64,000 bases of DNA from Mesorhabditis belari (lineage: Eukaryota; Nematoda; Chromadorea; Rhabditida; Rhabditidae). Each line of letters starts with the position of its first letter. Positions within the stretch are counted from its first letter, which is position 1. A program made the translations under genes and the position numbers. Positions 1 to 10,685 of this stretch are shown piece after piece. The stretch is from positions 1,975,001-2,039,000 of the forward strand of contig CAUEEP010000927.1 in assembly GCA_958450365.1 (NCBI GenBank), written 5' to 3'. The notes under the pieces are model-generated. The model was not told the origin of the DNA. It searched no databases and saw only the letters and a list, made by a program, of their open reading frames with translations.

Positions 1-641
1 AAAGTGTGATTATGCGTTCTCTTGATGGGTTTTCTCGCTCATCATCTAACACACGGAATCAGTTTAAAGTAATCGAAATCTTATTAGATTCACAATCGAC
101 TTGTATTGTTCTCAAATAATATCCACCCGTCTTTTTCTTGCTTCAGATTTCTATTTCAAATTCCTCCAAGTGTTCCCAGGTGGGTTTCCCAGTTGTCTGT
201 TGATTGTCTCTAAAGTTTGATTATGCGTTCTCTTGATGCGTTTTCTCCCTCATCATCTGGCCCATTAACTCAAGTCCGTCTTTTCTTCGGTCTTTTTCTT
301 TTCCCGAACACCACAAACATCGCTCAACTCCAAGAAAACGATCCGAAAATTGCACCTGGAAATTGATTACCGGGGAAGATTTTCCCAGCTGAAAAATAGC
401 CTATTTGCTACAATTATTCGAAAATTGTGTAGGTAAAAAGTGGGTTTCAGACTTTTTTAGAAAAATTAGGTTGGAAAGGTCAAGTTTTGATTGAGAGATG
501 GGATTTGTAGTCGTTTTGAGTTGAACCTTTTCACTAAATTTAAAAAAATGCTACAATCAAGCGGTTTATGGAGAAATTGAGCCAGAAATTAGTTTGTTTT
601 TTTTTTGGTTTTTTTCAGCCAGCCTGGGCTTGAGTTCAGAA

Positions 642-690
642 ATCTGTTCAATGCTTGGAAATCAAGAGGATTTCCAAGCATTGAACAGAT
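642..690. repeat. Perfect 22-bp inverted repeat with 5-nt loop
   Basis: Positions 642-663 and 669-690 are exact reverse complements, separated by the loop aagag. The stem has no mismatch. As RNA from either strand it would be a 49-nt hairpin. The loop is shorter than in typical animal microRNA precursors and the stem has no bulges, so it may be a foldback by-product rather than a processed small-RNA gene. Confidence 0.9.
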
Positions 691-1132
691 CTCACAAGTG
701 TTCACGAGTTCATCAATAACTTTTTGATATTTTAAAATCAAGACCTAAAGCTTTTTGACTTTGTATTTAGCAGAATTCAATATTTTTACGGCTTTCTTGT
801 GTAATTCTTAAATTTTCTTTGCTTCAATTACTCACAAATCTCAGGCTTAGACTCCAAAAATTGTCTAGTTTTTAAAAAAGGCGGAAGACAAAAGGAATTG
901 AGGGAAATTTTCGAAATTCTCACAAGTGTTCACGAGTTGAATGAAAGAGAATGAACGGAAGAAAAGGCTTTGAACGAGAGTTGTGTGTGACTCTCCGATT
1001 GCTTTGAAGTGAAGGGGACTACTTGAGAGAGAGCCCCTAATGACGCCAGAAACGCTCACTCCATCATTTTTGGTTCATTATATTAAATTTCATCGTAAAC
1101 GTTTTCTTATTTGGATTGTAATCAATTACAAA

Positions 1133-1400
1133 TACCGTAAATACTGTAATAGTACCCCATCCCCATAATGACGGTGCGGAGTGTTGCGTAGTCTAGCTTT
1201 GGACGCGTTTTTCTCGACACTGGTTTATGCTAAAATGCGCGCTTAGGTATCAAAAAATAGCTGAAATTCAGGGCTATTTTTTGATTCCAAAGACGCATTT
1301 TTTGAAAGTACGGGCGCTTTGAAAAAAATGAAATACTAAAAAACTTTTGCGACTACGCGACTGTACGAGAGGGGTGGGGTACTATTACAGTATTTACGAT
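1133..1400. mobile_element. Miniature inverted-repeat element, family 1, copy 1
   Basis: The element starts with taccgtaaatactgtaatag and ends with the matching complement (ctattacagtatttacg), giving terminal inverted repeats of roughly 25 bp around about 270 bp with no coding potential. A second copy at 33814-34071 is highly similar over its whole length. The inner region also folds back (gactacgcga against tgcgtagtc). It is probably a non-autonomous DNA transposon; the parent transposase is not identified. Confidence 0.75.
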
Positions 1401-3479
1401 AGTAATATTTTAATAGTGCTTCTTCTTTATCCAGAACTATTGCAAGAATTCTCAAAGTAAGCCTTAGCTTATAATTAGTCTTCGATTTTATCTTGCCCCC
1501 ATCTTTCTCCATCTTTTCAATTCTATCTTACCTTTCAGTTTACAATAATCTAAATCTTATTAGATTCACAATCGACTTTTATTGTTCTCAAATAATATCC
1601 ACACGTCTTTTTCTTGCTTTAGATTTCTATTTGAAATTCCTCCCGGGTTGAGGGTGGACTTCCCAGTTGTCTGTTGATTGTCTCTTCTCTTTTCATCTCT
1701 AATGACGCCACCCCTTCCCCTCGAGTCTCTTTTCAAGCGTCAATAGATCTCTTTCCTCTCTTTCATCTCTTTTTATCCATTCTCCTCACATGGACACAAA
1801 TTTGTTTTTTTCTCACTCCACTCATGCCCAATTTCCCCCATTATGTAACAAACTATTTTTCGTGTCATCACAACTACGTAACAGTCTGAAAAAATAGAAA
1901 ATGAAAGATGTGTTCTTTATTCTTTTTGTTTTCGTGTACTTTTTTTGTTACGCAGATCCGTGGGGATTAGCGTGAAAAAGTTTTAAAACGCTGGATAAGT
2001 TTATAAGTTAGATAATAGACTTTTTAAAGAATTGCTTGATGACATTATTAGATCTGACCTCTGTATTCTGTCATTATTATACCTTTGTATTCTGTCATTA
2101 TTATACCCCCGCCCGAAACTAATTTCTCAGCAAATTTCCGTTCAAAAGGGTTTTCCGTTTGAACTCCAAGGAATCCATTTTGATTTTTCTTTGACCACAA
2201 GAAAAACTCTATAGAATTTGGCGGCAATTTGTAGGTGAATTATCTGAAAAAAGGTTGGAACGGCTTTCAAAGTTTTGAAATAATTTCTTCCTTGGTCTAT
2301 TTATATTAAGCTTTCAAGGGATACTTTACAGATAAAAATTTGTACGGATCTTTAATATCTGCCATCGATTTACATTAGTTTATTTCAAAAAGTGTTTAAA
2401 AACTATTCTTTGATCTGGTTTAATTACCCAACAGAACAGTGATCACTTTACGATAAACAATAACCCTTGGATATACCTCATTGAACAATGGGAACAATTC
2501 TTCGAACTGCTTGATCCCAATCCATTACTTGCAATTCATTATTCCCCTCTCACTTAATCCTCTCACAATTTGATAAATGACGATTGTTTACCCAGAAAGC
2601 CCATTTTGCAGCCAAAAGAGCAAAACTCTGAAGCAATTTCATCACTTTATGGAATCTTTTTTTGCGAGAACGTGCTTCCGGCTGACCCCCTCAGTTGATG
2701 GGTCTCCTCTCCAAAAAGGAGATCTCTTTCCATTTCTTTTTCTTTTTTCGGATGAAGGAGATCTGTTAATTAGATTCGAATCGGCTCTCTCCATTTCTTT
2801 TTTTTCTTTTCTCCCTTTCATTTTAGCTATTCACATTTTCGCTCATTTGCTTTCACCAAAAAAAAAACTTTATTTGAAACTTTTTTGCCCGATAAACTCG
2901 AAATTACTAAATTGCACCAGACGGGCTCCTTTTTAATTGAGTCTTTTTTGAAACTTTGTCTGGAGTTGCAATCAGCTCAATTATCGTGTACTTCGAGCTA
3001 AAATCTGGAGCTTGGAAAGGCTTCTTTTCCGGTGCACCGTTCAATACGCACGATAACTATTCTTGAAGAAGACTATTTTCCGATGAGCCATTGGCTTGGT
3101 ATTGATAAAGCTAGGTACTTCCACTCACGCAACCAAGCACCAAGTGTTTGATATTATAGCTGTACCAGTATCAAATCAGCTAGAACTTGGCACTAATGAC
3201 TGTTATTGCTCTGATACTTGGTACTTGGTTCAAAGAATGAAGCTTGTACTAGCTCTAGCCCAGAGCAATCGTATACCTCTAGATCTAGTAGCATTTCGAT
3301 AAACCTGGTCCAGGTAGAGACATGGAATTTTTTGGAAAAAGACTGGTTAGAGCGATGTTAAGACTCAAATTCACTGGTAATACTCATGAGGTTTCAGAAG
3401 TAGTTTAAGAACTGCACCAAAGAATTAACTACTGTACTAGACCAGAATGCAAGTTAGTTGAGCTAGTTTTTGCTTGCAG

Positions 3480-3745
3480 GTTGCCCAGTGAATTTCACGA
3501 AAACCGAACTGAATTTGCTTTGATGGCCTTGCTGAAGCTTTGCTTTTTCACTATAATTTTCTTTCTGCTTCTTCTTTTTATTATTTCCATTTCAAACAGC
3601 GTTCCCCATTTCTTTCAATGAATTTCTCGCGTTGTTTGTCCTCACAAATGCTTTTTATTTTTCTTCTTTGGTCTAATCGATCTCATTTTATTTCTTGTTT
3701 TCAAAACCTTTTTTCCGTCCAGTCACCCAAAATCCAATCGGTTAA
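3480..3745. repeat. Dispersed duplicate, copy 1 (pair with 7760-8035)
   Basis: About 265 bp beginning near cagtgaatttcacgaaaac is repeated at 7760-8035 with scattered substitutions and one short insertion. Both contain the same pyrimidine-rich tract, and open frames in it (for example 3540-3830) are probably incidental. I see no coding signal. Confidence 0.6.
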
Positions 3746-4109
3746 TCCCAAATTTTTAAATCAAAAAATTTTCTCTATTTTACTTTCTCCTCATTGTTTT
3801 GCCTTTTTGTATAGAATATTTGTTTTGTGAAAATTTTGTTAGGTTTGCAAAATCCATCAATTACTGTAACTTTCCCGTATTTCTAAATCTCAAAACGGGA
3901 TCCATTCAAAGCGCTGAAATTTTTCCGAAAATTGAATGGTTCTCTAAAATTTGTTTAAACGCTTTTTTTCAATGTAAATTTTTCCCTTTTGCTTTTCTCT
4001 TGTTGGTCTCGAGATATCACCGCTATGGCAGCTATAGTATCCCTATTGCACTAAGCATAACAGTTACAGTATTCCCTATTCCAGTACTCTTATTGAACTT
4101 ATTGGGCTA

Positions 4110-4220
4110 CAAAATGACACTAAAATCATAAAGATTGGCCGACTTAGAAGAAATTTATGGCGAATTGCGCAAACGACCCAGTTGCGCAAAAAAAATTGCA
4201 GAAATTAGCCTACCCCATTT
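4110..4220. repeat. Half copy of palindromic element family 2
   Basis: This matches the right half of the palindrome at 11084-11335: a segment with cataaagattggcc, two gttgcgcaa blocks, and the end attagcctacccc. A shorter half copy lies at 7546-7612. The left half is absent here. Confidence 0.6.
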
Positions 4221-4490
4221 TTCTCGATCCACTTAGTTATGAGCTCACTCGAGGAGGAATTGACTCATCAAAAAACTACGGGGGTTTTCAAAATTAGCTA
4301 CCTTTTGGAAAATACCTTGGTCGCGAGAAACATACTCTAATTTTGACGCAATTTTCGCTTTTTCTGCGAAGGCAATGAAGAGCTTAAATGTTAAATACAA
4401 TTAAGTTTTTTATGTTTATTTCGGCATAAAACATGTCACAAATGTTTAAACGCATGCCACAGACAAATTTTCAAATGCACACACAGGATC

Positions 4491-4635
4491 GTAAATGCTT
4501 TAATAGAACGCTCCCTATAGGAGCGTTGCGTAGTCTAAATGCACACTCAAACACACGATCATAGATATGCGCTGATATTTTGTTTGAATGTATATTTAGA
4601 CTACGCAAGGGGCGTTCTATTAAGGTATTTACGGT
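4491..4635. repeat. Imperfect palindrome related to element family 1
   Basis: The ends cgtaaatgctttaatagaac and gttctattaaggtatttacg are inverted copies, and the inner gcgttgcgtagtctaaat pairs with atttagactacgcaagg. The words gcgtagtc and tatttacgg are shared with the family at 1133-1400, so this is probably a relative or derivative. Confidence 0.6.
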
Positions 4636-4715
4636 AGTATAGAATAAAATGTCATAAAATAAATACAACCTTTTTTTCACAAATGCTAGATTAATTTACA
4701 AAAGTTATCGAAGTG

Positions 4716-6956
4716 TTAGTCTCTACGCAAAAATCTACCCAAAAAATTACTGTAATTCTTTAATACATGGGCAATAATTTCTAGCTCTTGTTTACTGGGA
4801 TGATATTGATTGGCTTCAAACACACGAATGATCTACAAACTCTAAGTAATTAAAATCCATAATTAAAATAACTTACCTTTGGAATAGATGTCATCTTCCC
4901 AGACAAAACCCAATCTAAAAGCTTTGTGGCGATCGGCACGTATTGACTTTCTTCATGTAGAAGGCTCGAGATGACTTCGAGAACCTGTATAAACTCACTT
5001 ACTACTACTTCTTTAGAAAAACAAACTTTATCCTCCGGTAGTTGACCACGATTAAAAAACAGGTGAAGAGCTATCCGCATAATGGCAGCAGCAACAAGTG
5101 AAGGTTTGTTATTCATCAGAGGTGCTTGGGCCATTGCGATATATGCCAATCCTTTCACCGTCACCCATCCATTTTCTTTCTCAGTTTCACTCATGACATC
5201 ACCCATCAATCTCTAAAAACATACTTTCAAAAAGGTGTCAAAAGTATCAGAAAAGCTTACCCAAAAAATACGGAGAAAGTGTAACAAGTGTTTGCGTGAA
5301 ATGACAAAGTCAACAAATTTCAGAAGCTAAAACATTTTCCAGTCACCACAAAAGATAAAAGGAAGGTCAACCTGCGTTCCCCAATCCCCAAATTTGTCCT
5401 CTTGACACCGTAGTTTATATTTGCAAACAATGCAAACGGACTTAAGACGATCGCACTAAAAAATTGTTTGAAAAACTAATATGATAAGTTATACCATTCC
5501 ATCTTCATATTCAGGACCAAACTCGAATCTTCCAGCAATCTTCACCGCTGCCACCTTAACAATGCGGTTTTCCACATCTGACATTTCAGAAATGTTTTTG
5601 CTAACCTAAAAGTTTATATTAGGTAAAAATATCGTAAACTAACCACTAGTGCTTTATCTAACAGGTGTACTGCCAAAAAAAATAATTCATCTGATATTTC
5701 GACCACGCGGCGAGAGATCCAGAAAATCCAATCAACCATTTGAGCTCGTTTAATCTCAGGAAAGTGAGAAGCAACATTTTCGCATGGCATCTAAAACGAC
5801 AGTTTTGCGTTCAATTTTTTAAAAAAAGACACATGTTAAATATCCATAAAATATCCTACAGAGAGAACAACACTATTTATTCGTAACTTTTAGCTTAGAA
5901 ATCAATCTAGTATTTTAAGTAATTAAAAAATATAGTGAGTCCCTGGTTGTGAAGCAAATAGTTGATGCTGCCATTGTCGAACGCGTAATCTTTTTCACCA
6001 GCATCAGCAAGTTCTACCGGCAAACCAGTCCGAGAGGAAAATTCATCAAGCTAAATCCATGGTAAATGTAAGTTACCATGTATTAGGGCACTTACTTCCC
6101 TCTTCTCAATTTGTGCCACGAGATCTTTGATCTTTTTTTTTGTTTCATTGTCGCTTAGATGGCCAAGATTGGCAGCCCTTAAACGTGCACTTCGACGTCT
6201 CCCCCCAAGGTCATTTGCGTGTAGTCCACCTTCTATTTCTTTCAAATCGTCAGTAATAGCTTTAACGGCCGATTTGCCTAAAATGAATACCTCGAAAAAA
6301 CTAGTGCCATTAGCACGACGAATACCTGCCATACCATACCTGTGAGATGAGCTTGAAACAAAGCATCTTCAATGCGTGCTAAATCATTCTCCTCGAATAA
6401 GGGGCCTGTAGAGAAAGAATCCAGTGACTGTCGAGCTGCTTGGCGTGCAGATTGAACTTGGCTTGAAATGCTAAATAATAATTTGATAACAGTTAAGAAG
6501 GGCACGTGAAAACTATATCTACATCTGAACGACGGCGGTTCTCTTAGATCCAAGCGATAATCGTCGAGACAAGCCTTTCATCTCACGATTCGTTCCCTCT
6601 GTCTTGGCCCGTCGAGAACCTATTTTTGGGTGTTTTGATTAGTTTTGTATTTCACCCCTGTCCTCATTTTCTAGCGTGCCGCACTGCAACAGTTATACTT
6701 CAGCTAGCTCAACAAAACATTGACAAAGATTGTTCAAAACTTTCTAAAATATTTGCAAACTATACTCTAGCTTAATTTAAAACACAAGTTTGTACTACAC
6801 TTAGCTACGTCATCTAGGCAAGTTACGTACATTTTACAACTACGCAACTGGAGATCAGGGCTTACTCAGCAAATAGAAATGTTAGATGTAACAAAAAAAA
6901 AACTCACGGCTTCGAATGGCAGCTCCAGCGCTCGCCTTGACATTTCCTTGATCCAT
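4716..6956 (-). CDS. Divergent B-type cyclin (11 exons; one splice site unresolved)
   Basis: Exons on the minus strand: 6956-6908, 6619-6523, 6470-6340, 6277-6096, 6050-about 5920, 5790-5644, 5605-5495, 5455-5372, 5326-5261, 5212-4877, 4832-4716. The product is a mitotic-cyclin-like CDK regulator. Exon 6 carries the first cyclin helix (KRAQMVDWIFWISRRV, then DELFFLAVHLLDKAL). Exon 9 has HLLHFLR, as in the linker between cyclin folds, and exon 10 has NKPSLVAAAIMRIAL, typical of the second fold. The N-terminal exons are basic and helical, like a cyclin B regulatory tail; I did not find a clear destruction box. Phases match at all junctions except exon 5 to 6: exon 5 reads into a stop at 5907 with no usable GT donor at the expected place. 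The gene may use an early donor (near 6017), have lost the site, or be a pseudogene. Confidence 0.72.
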
Positions 6957-7545
6957 CTTTTGCAATTGGCCAGCAAAGAAACGAGCTAACCGTCGACTAA
7001 AGATGAAAATAATTAAGCAGATAAAATTCTTGAGTAAAGAAACACATTTCAAAAGAATGTTTAGAATAGAGCCTAAAAGTGGATTGCATTTGCGCCCAAA
7101 AGTAGTTAAAATTGCTGCTAGTTAAAAGCATGCAACAATGTCTTACTTATACACTTAGCACGCGCAAATAAGCTGCGGCAAATAAAACTATAAAGTTGAG
7201 GGTAGCTTATTGAAAAAAAATTGCACATAATAAAACTCACTAAAACTTAATAAAAAGTGAATGGTCACACAACATGAACTTTCCAAACCATAAAACATGA
7301 ACCAAAAAGGTGAACGTTTAAAAAGTCACGAAATTTACTAAATGCCCAAAAATAATTCATGAAATAAAAAACAGATGCTACTACACTTAGGTGGCGTTTT
7401 GTAGTAGTCACGATGACTGGGTGCCTAAGTCTTCTTGAAGCTTTAATAAATCTGATCAAAATCAGATTTTAAACCATAACTTTGTTCTGAGTGGATCGAT
7501 CTTTATGATTTTATTATTTTTATTTTGTTGTTCCTCTTGAGAGCA

Positions 7546-7612
7546 GCAAAATGACACTAAAATCATAAGGAATGGCCCACTCAGAAGAAAGTTATGGCGA
7601 ATTGCGCAAGCC
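7546..7612. repeat. Short half copy of palindromic family 2
   Basis: The sequence aaaatgacactaaaatcata and the following gttatggcgaattgcgcaa match 4110-4220 and the right half of 11084-11335. Confidence 0.55.
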
Positions 7613-7759
7613 CACCCTGCTTTTTCTCTTTTTTTAAGTAATCAAAAGATTTATGCAAGCCTATTAACTTAATATCTCGATATCGCAGAAATCATATTAT
7701 AACATCGTGTTTTTGATCGATGATGGTAGAAACATAAACGTTAATTTCTTTGAAGTTCC

Positions 7760-8035
7760 AGTTTATCCAGTCAATTTCACGAAAACCCTTGATGCTTTGA
7801 TGACTGAAGCTTTGCTTTTCACTATAATTTTATTTCTGCTTCTTCTTTTTATTCTTTCCGTTTCAAACAGCGTTCCCCATTTCTTTCAATGAATTTCCCT
7901 CTTCATTTCTCGCGTTGTTTGACCTCACAAATGCTTTGTATTTTTCTTCTTTGGCCTAATCGACTCCATTTTATTTCTTCTCTTTTTCAAATCCTTTTTT
8001 TTTCGTCCACTCACCAAAATCCATCGTTAATCCGC
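7760..8035. repeat. Dispersed duplicate, copy 2 (pair with 3480-3745)
   Basis: Shares about 265 bp with 3480-3745, including cttttcactataatttt and caaacagcgttccccatt. Relative to copy 1 it has an insertion after tgaattt. Confidence 0.6.
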
Positions 8036-9897
8036 AAATTGTTGAATTAAAAGATTTTGGCGCAAATCAAAGGAATCAAATTTTGCACGGCGGAAAGTTT
8101 TCACCTGCTGAGCATATTTTTTTTGCTTTTTCTAGACAATATGAGTTTTGTTTTAAGGTTTTGAATTACTTTGTAGACTTTCGCTTTAGTACTTCAGTTA
8201 GCAAAACAATGTTGTAAGATTACAGGGCTCAAATAGCACTTGTTCTAGATTTTGGAAGACAAACGCGGATTAACTTAGCGAAGTAGAGGAGGACTTGTAG
8301 CATTTACTTGAACACCTTAACGAATCAGAAATTTAGGCCAATTTTCCTGTCAGATATCTCGCGGTCGTGTTTTCCTTTGACATTATGTAATCAGTAAACC
8401 CTTGCACTAAAGGACCAATCCTCAACTTTGTGCTGACAATGTGACCATTCCCTTGTAATTTATAGCCCAATCCTTGCAAGTCGTAGCTAAACCGGAACTG
8501 ACATGAATCTACTTACTCTTTAAGGAAATCGACTAATCAAGACTCAAATTCTCATCACTTTTCCTCTTCCTTTATCCTTTCACTCAATTTCTGTTTTTCT
8601 TTGAATACTCAAAAAGTGGGGACCGATTGTTGAATGGGAGGATGAGAAGAAGGGGAAGGGCCCCCACACAAGCACAAATTCCATTAGCGGCTATTCGGAG
8701 AAGAGCTGAGTTCATCTATTCAGTTCGATTTCGTTGTTCACTTCTTCGTTCACTCATCCATTCACTTCCTTCAAAGATTCCATTCTCGATTGTCTAATCT
8801 AGCTATTCCTCAATAAAAATAGCTTTTCACTTGATAAAAATAGCTGTTAAGTCTAAAAACTCATTGAATGTGTTTCATTCGATCTCCGTCATTTCACTAG
8901 TTGTCAAGAAAAAAAAGGGATCGCCGGAAGTGCGCCATGATTTTTTGCGATGCAAATTTAGAGAACTTGGCAGAAATCGTGGTTTCAATGCACCTTTTCA
9001 CTAACTATTCGCATTTTAAAAACTCTGGACCAAAATTCATATTCACAAATCTCAATTAGAATATTTGATAGAAGTTTCTCAAGTCAAAGCTTTGATTGGT
9101 CTTAAGTAGGACTCAAAAAAATTGGGATTCTTATTAAATTTTGTATCATAAGTGCTGCTGATGTTTCTTGCCTTACTTTTGAAAATTTGAACTTTGTTTT
9201 CCCTGAGGTTGTCTTCCGGTCGAAATTCAATAACAACCACATTTCCTTTCCCGACATGGCCATCTCAAAAGATTTATGGATGGTGGTGTTTTCAGCGATA
9301 TTTCATCAAATCCTCAAAGATCATTGGAAAAAATGATTTTATTAAATTCCAAATAGCTCTCAAATTCCAAATCGAAAGCAGCAACGATTTCAAATCGAGG
9401 AAAGTTTTTGAAACGCCAAATATCTAAGGATTATGGGAAACTTGAATGCTAGAGGCAACTAAATTAAGTTTAAGATCTTCTTGTCGCTGTCAAGGCTTTT
9501 ATGAAATTCTAGAAGCTTTCTCCCCAAGTATAGAACAATCCAAAGTCAGCGCGAGGATGTAGGACTATGACTGTATTCACCTCGACAAAGCCAGAAGCTG
9601 GTTTAGCTTATTTTAGAGAAAACTTTAGTAGAATAGTTTGCTTTAAATGTTAAGGCCCACTTTGCTGTTTGCTTAACCTAATTTGTCAACGTACTAGCAA
9701 CCAATAGCTACGATTAGCCTGTAATCTTAGTTGCTCGTTCTATGAATCCAGTTTGCTTTCATCAAGCCTATATAATATATAGAGATGGATATAGAAAAGG
9801 GAGAATGGATGGATGAAGGAGTGAAGGGTGGAGGCTGAGGGATGGATCTCCCTCGGGACAGCCTCAGTTCTATCTGCCATATCCACATGTGCACGAA

Positions 9898-9995
9898 CAC
9901 CCCTTCCCTTCTCCTTCCCCTTCTCCTTCCCCTTCCCCTTCCTCTTCCCTTCCACTCCCTCTTCTACTCCATTTCTTTCCCTATTTCTCTTTCTT
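9898..9995. repeat. Pyrimidine-rich simple tract
   Basis: Nearly pure C/T on the plus strand, in irregular cttcccctt and cttcc units. It generates long but meaningless frames on both strands. Confidence 0.8.
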
Positions 9996-10685
9996 TCGCA
10001 GAATTCACTTCTCAATTCTATTTCATTTATAAAAAAGTGCCCGGAAAATTGCTTTACAGTCTGCAGAGGGATCTCATTTCCCCGAACTTTACCGACTAAA
10101 GATTATGGGACACTTGTGGAATGAGGATTGGATTTATAAACCATTATATAATATCTATGAGCTATTTAAAACGTTTTAAAATTTATTTCTTCATATTAGA
10201 ATCTATAAAAGTCTCAACATTGAGCCAGTGAACCATTTTCAAGTTTAACTCGCATCAACTTAAGAATATTTTCCAGATTATGGCTATTCTTAAAACCTGT
10301 TGCTAAAAGTATTCTGAGAATCTTTGGCTTTCAATTTTTCAGCTAACTTTTGTCTGTTTTCATCTCTTGAAACTGAAATCCAGTGGCTTGATTTAACTCA
10401 CCGTTCACTCCAACTGTCAATCCCAGAGTTGTTTGAAAAACTAGAACTCGATTTCTGTAGATGACAAGTTCTCTTTTTAATATAATCCTTCAAAAATAGA
10501 ATTCAAACAAATTCCCTGTTCATGACAGATAGTCTTTGTATGAGACATTCAAAAATCTTTGTGATCTTGATTTCCTTTCGAATCCCATTACCTAATTTTC
10601 GCATTTCTTGCCTTTCAATGGCAAATTTGATTTTCATGTAATCTTTATTCATAAATTCTTTCAATTCCTTTTCCGCTTTAGTGAA

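Larger units (their letters stand above)
1..4715. other. Gene-poor AT-rich interval with small repeats
   Basis: I find no gene here that I can support. Open frames are short, low in complexity and not flanked by compatible splice sites. A block of about 140 bp at 71-211 recurs at 1548-1684 with a few changes. A shorter piece at about 1-50 recurs at 207-257, so this is a diverged tandem or dispersed repeat. The string ctcacaagtgttcacgagtt occurs at 691-710 and again near 920-939. A miniature element and palindromes in this interval are listed separately. Text around 3480-3745 is repeated at 7760-8035. Confidence 0.6.
6957..10685. other. Non-coding interval between cyclin and globin
   Basis: I see no supportable gene. 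The interval contains the half copy of palindromic family 2 at 7546-7612, the duplicate block 7760-8035, and a CT-rich tract at about 9898-9995 made of repeated cttcccctt units. Overlapping frames at 9740-10124 come from that tract. The last few hundred bases before 10686 should include the globin promoter, but I see no clear TATA box. Confidence 0.6.

Noticed and set aside
6278..6350. 14-bp intron inside the cyclin gene at 6326-6339
   Set aside because: Too short to splice; a 62-nt intron using the donor at 6339 and acceptor at 6278 keeps phase and is used in the model.
9740..10124. Overlapping frames of 85-98 aa on both strands
   Set aside because: They are produced by the CT-rich simple tract and have no splice or start context.
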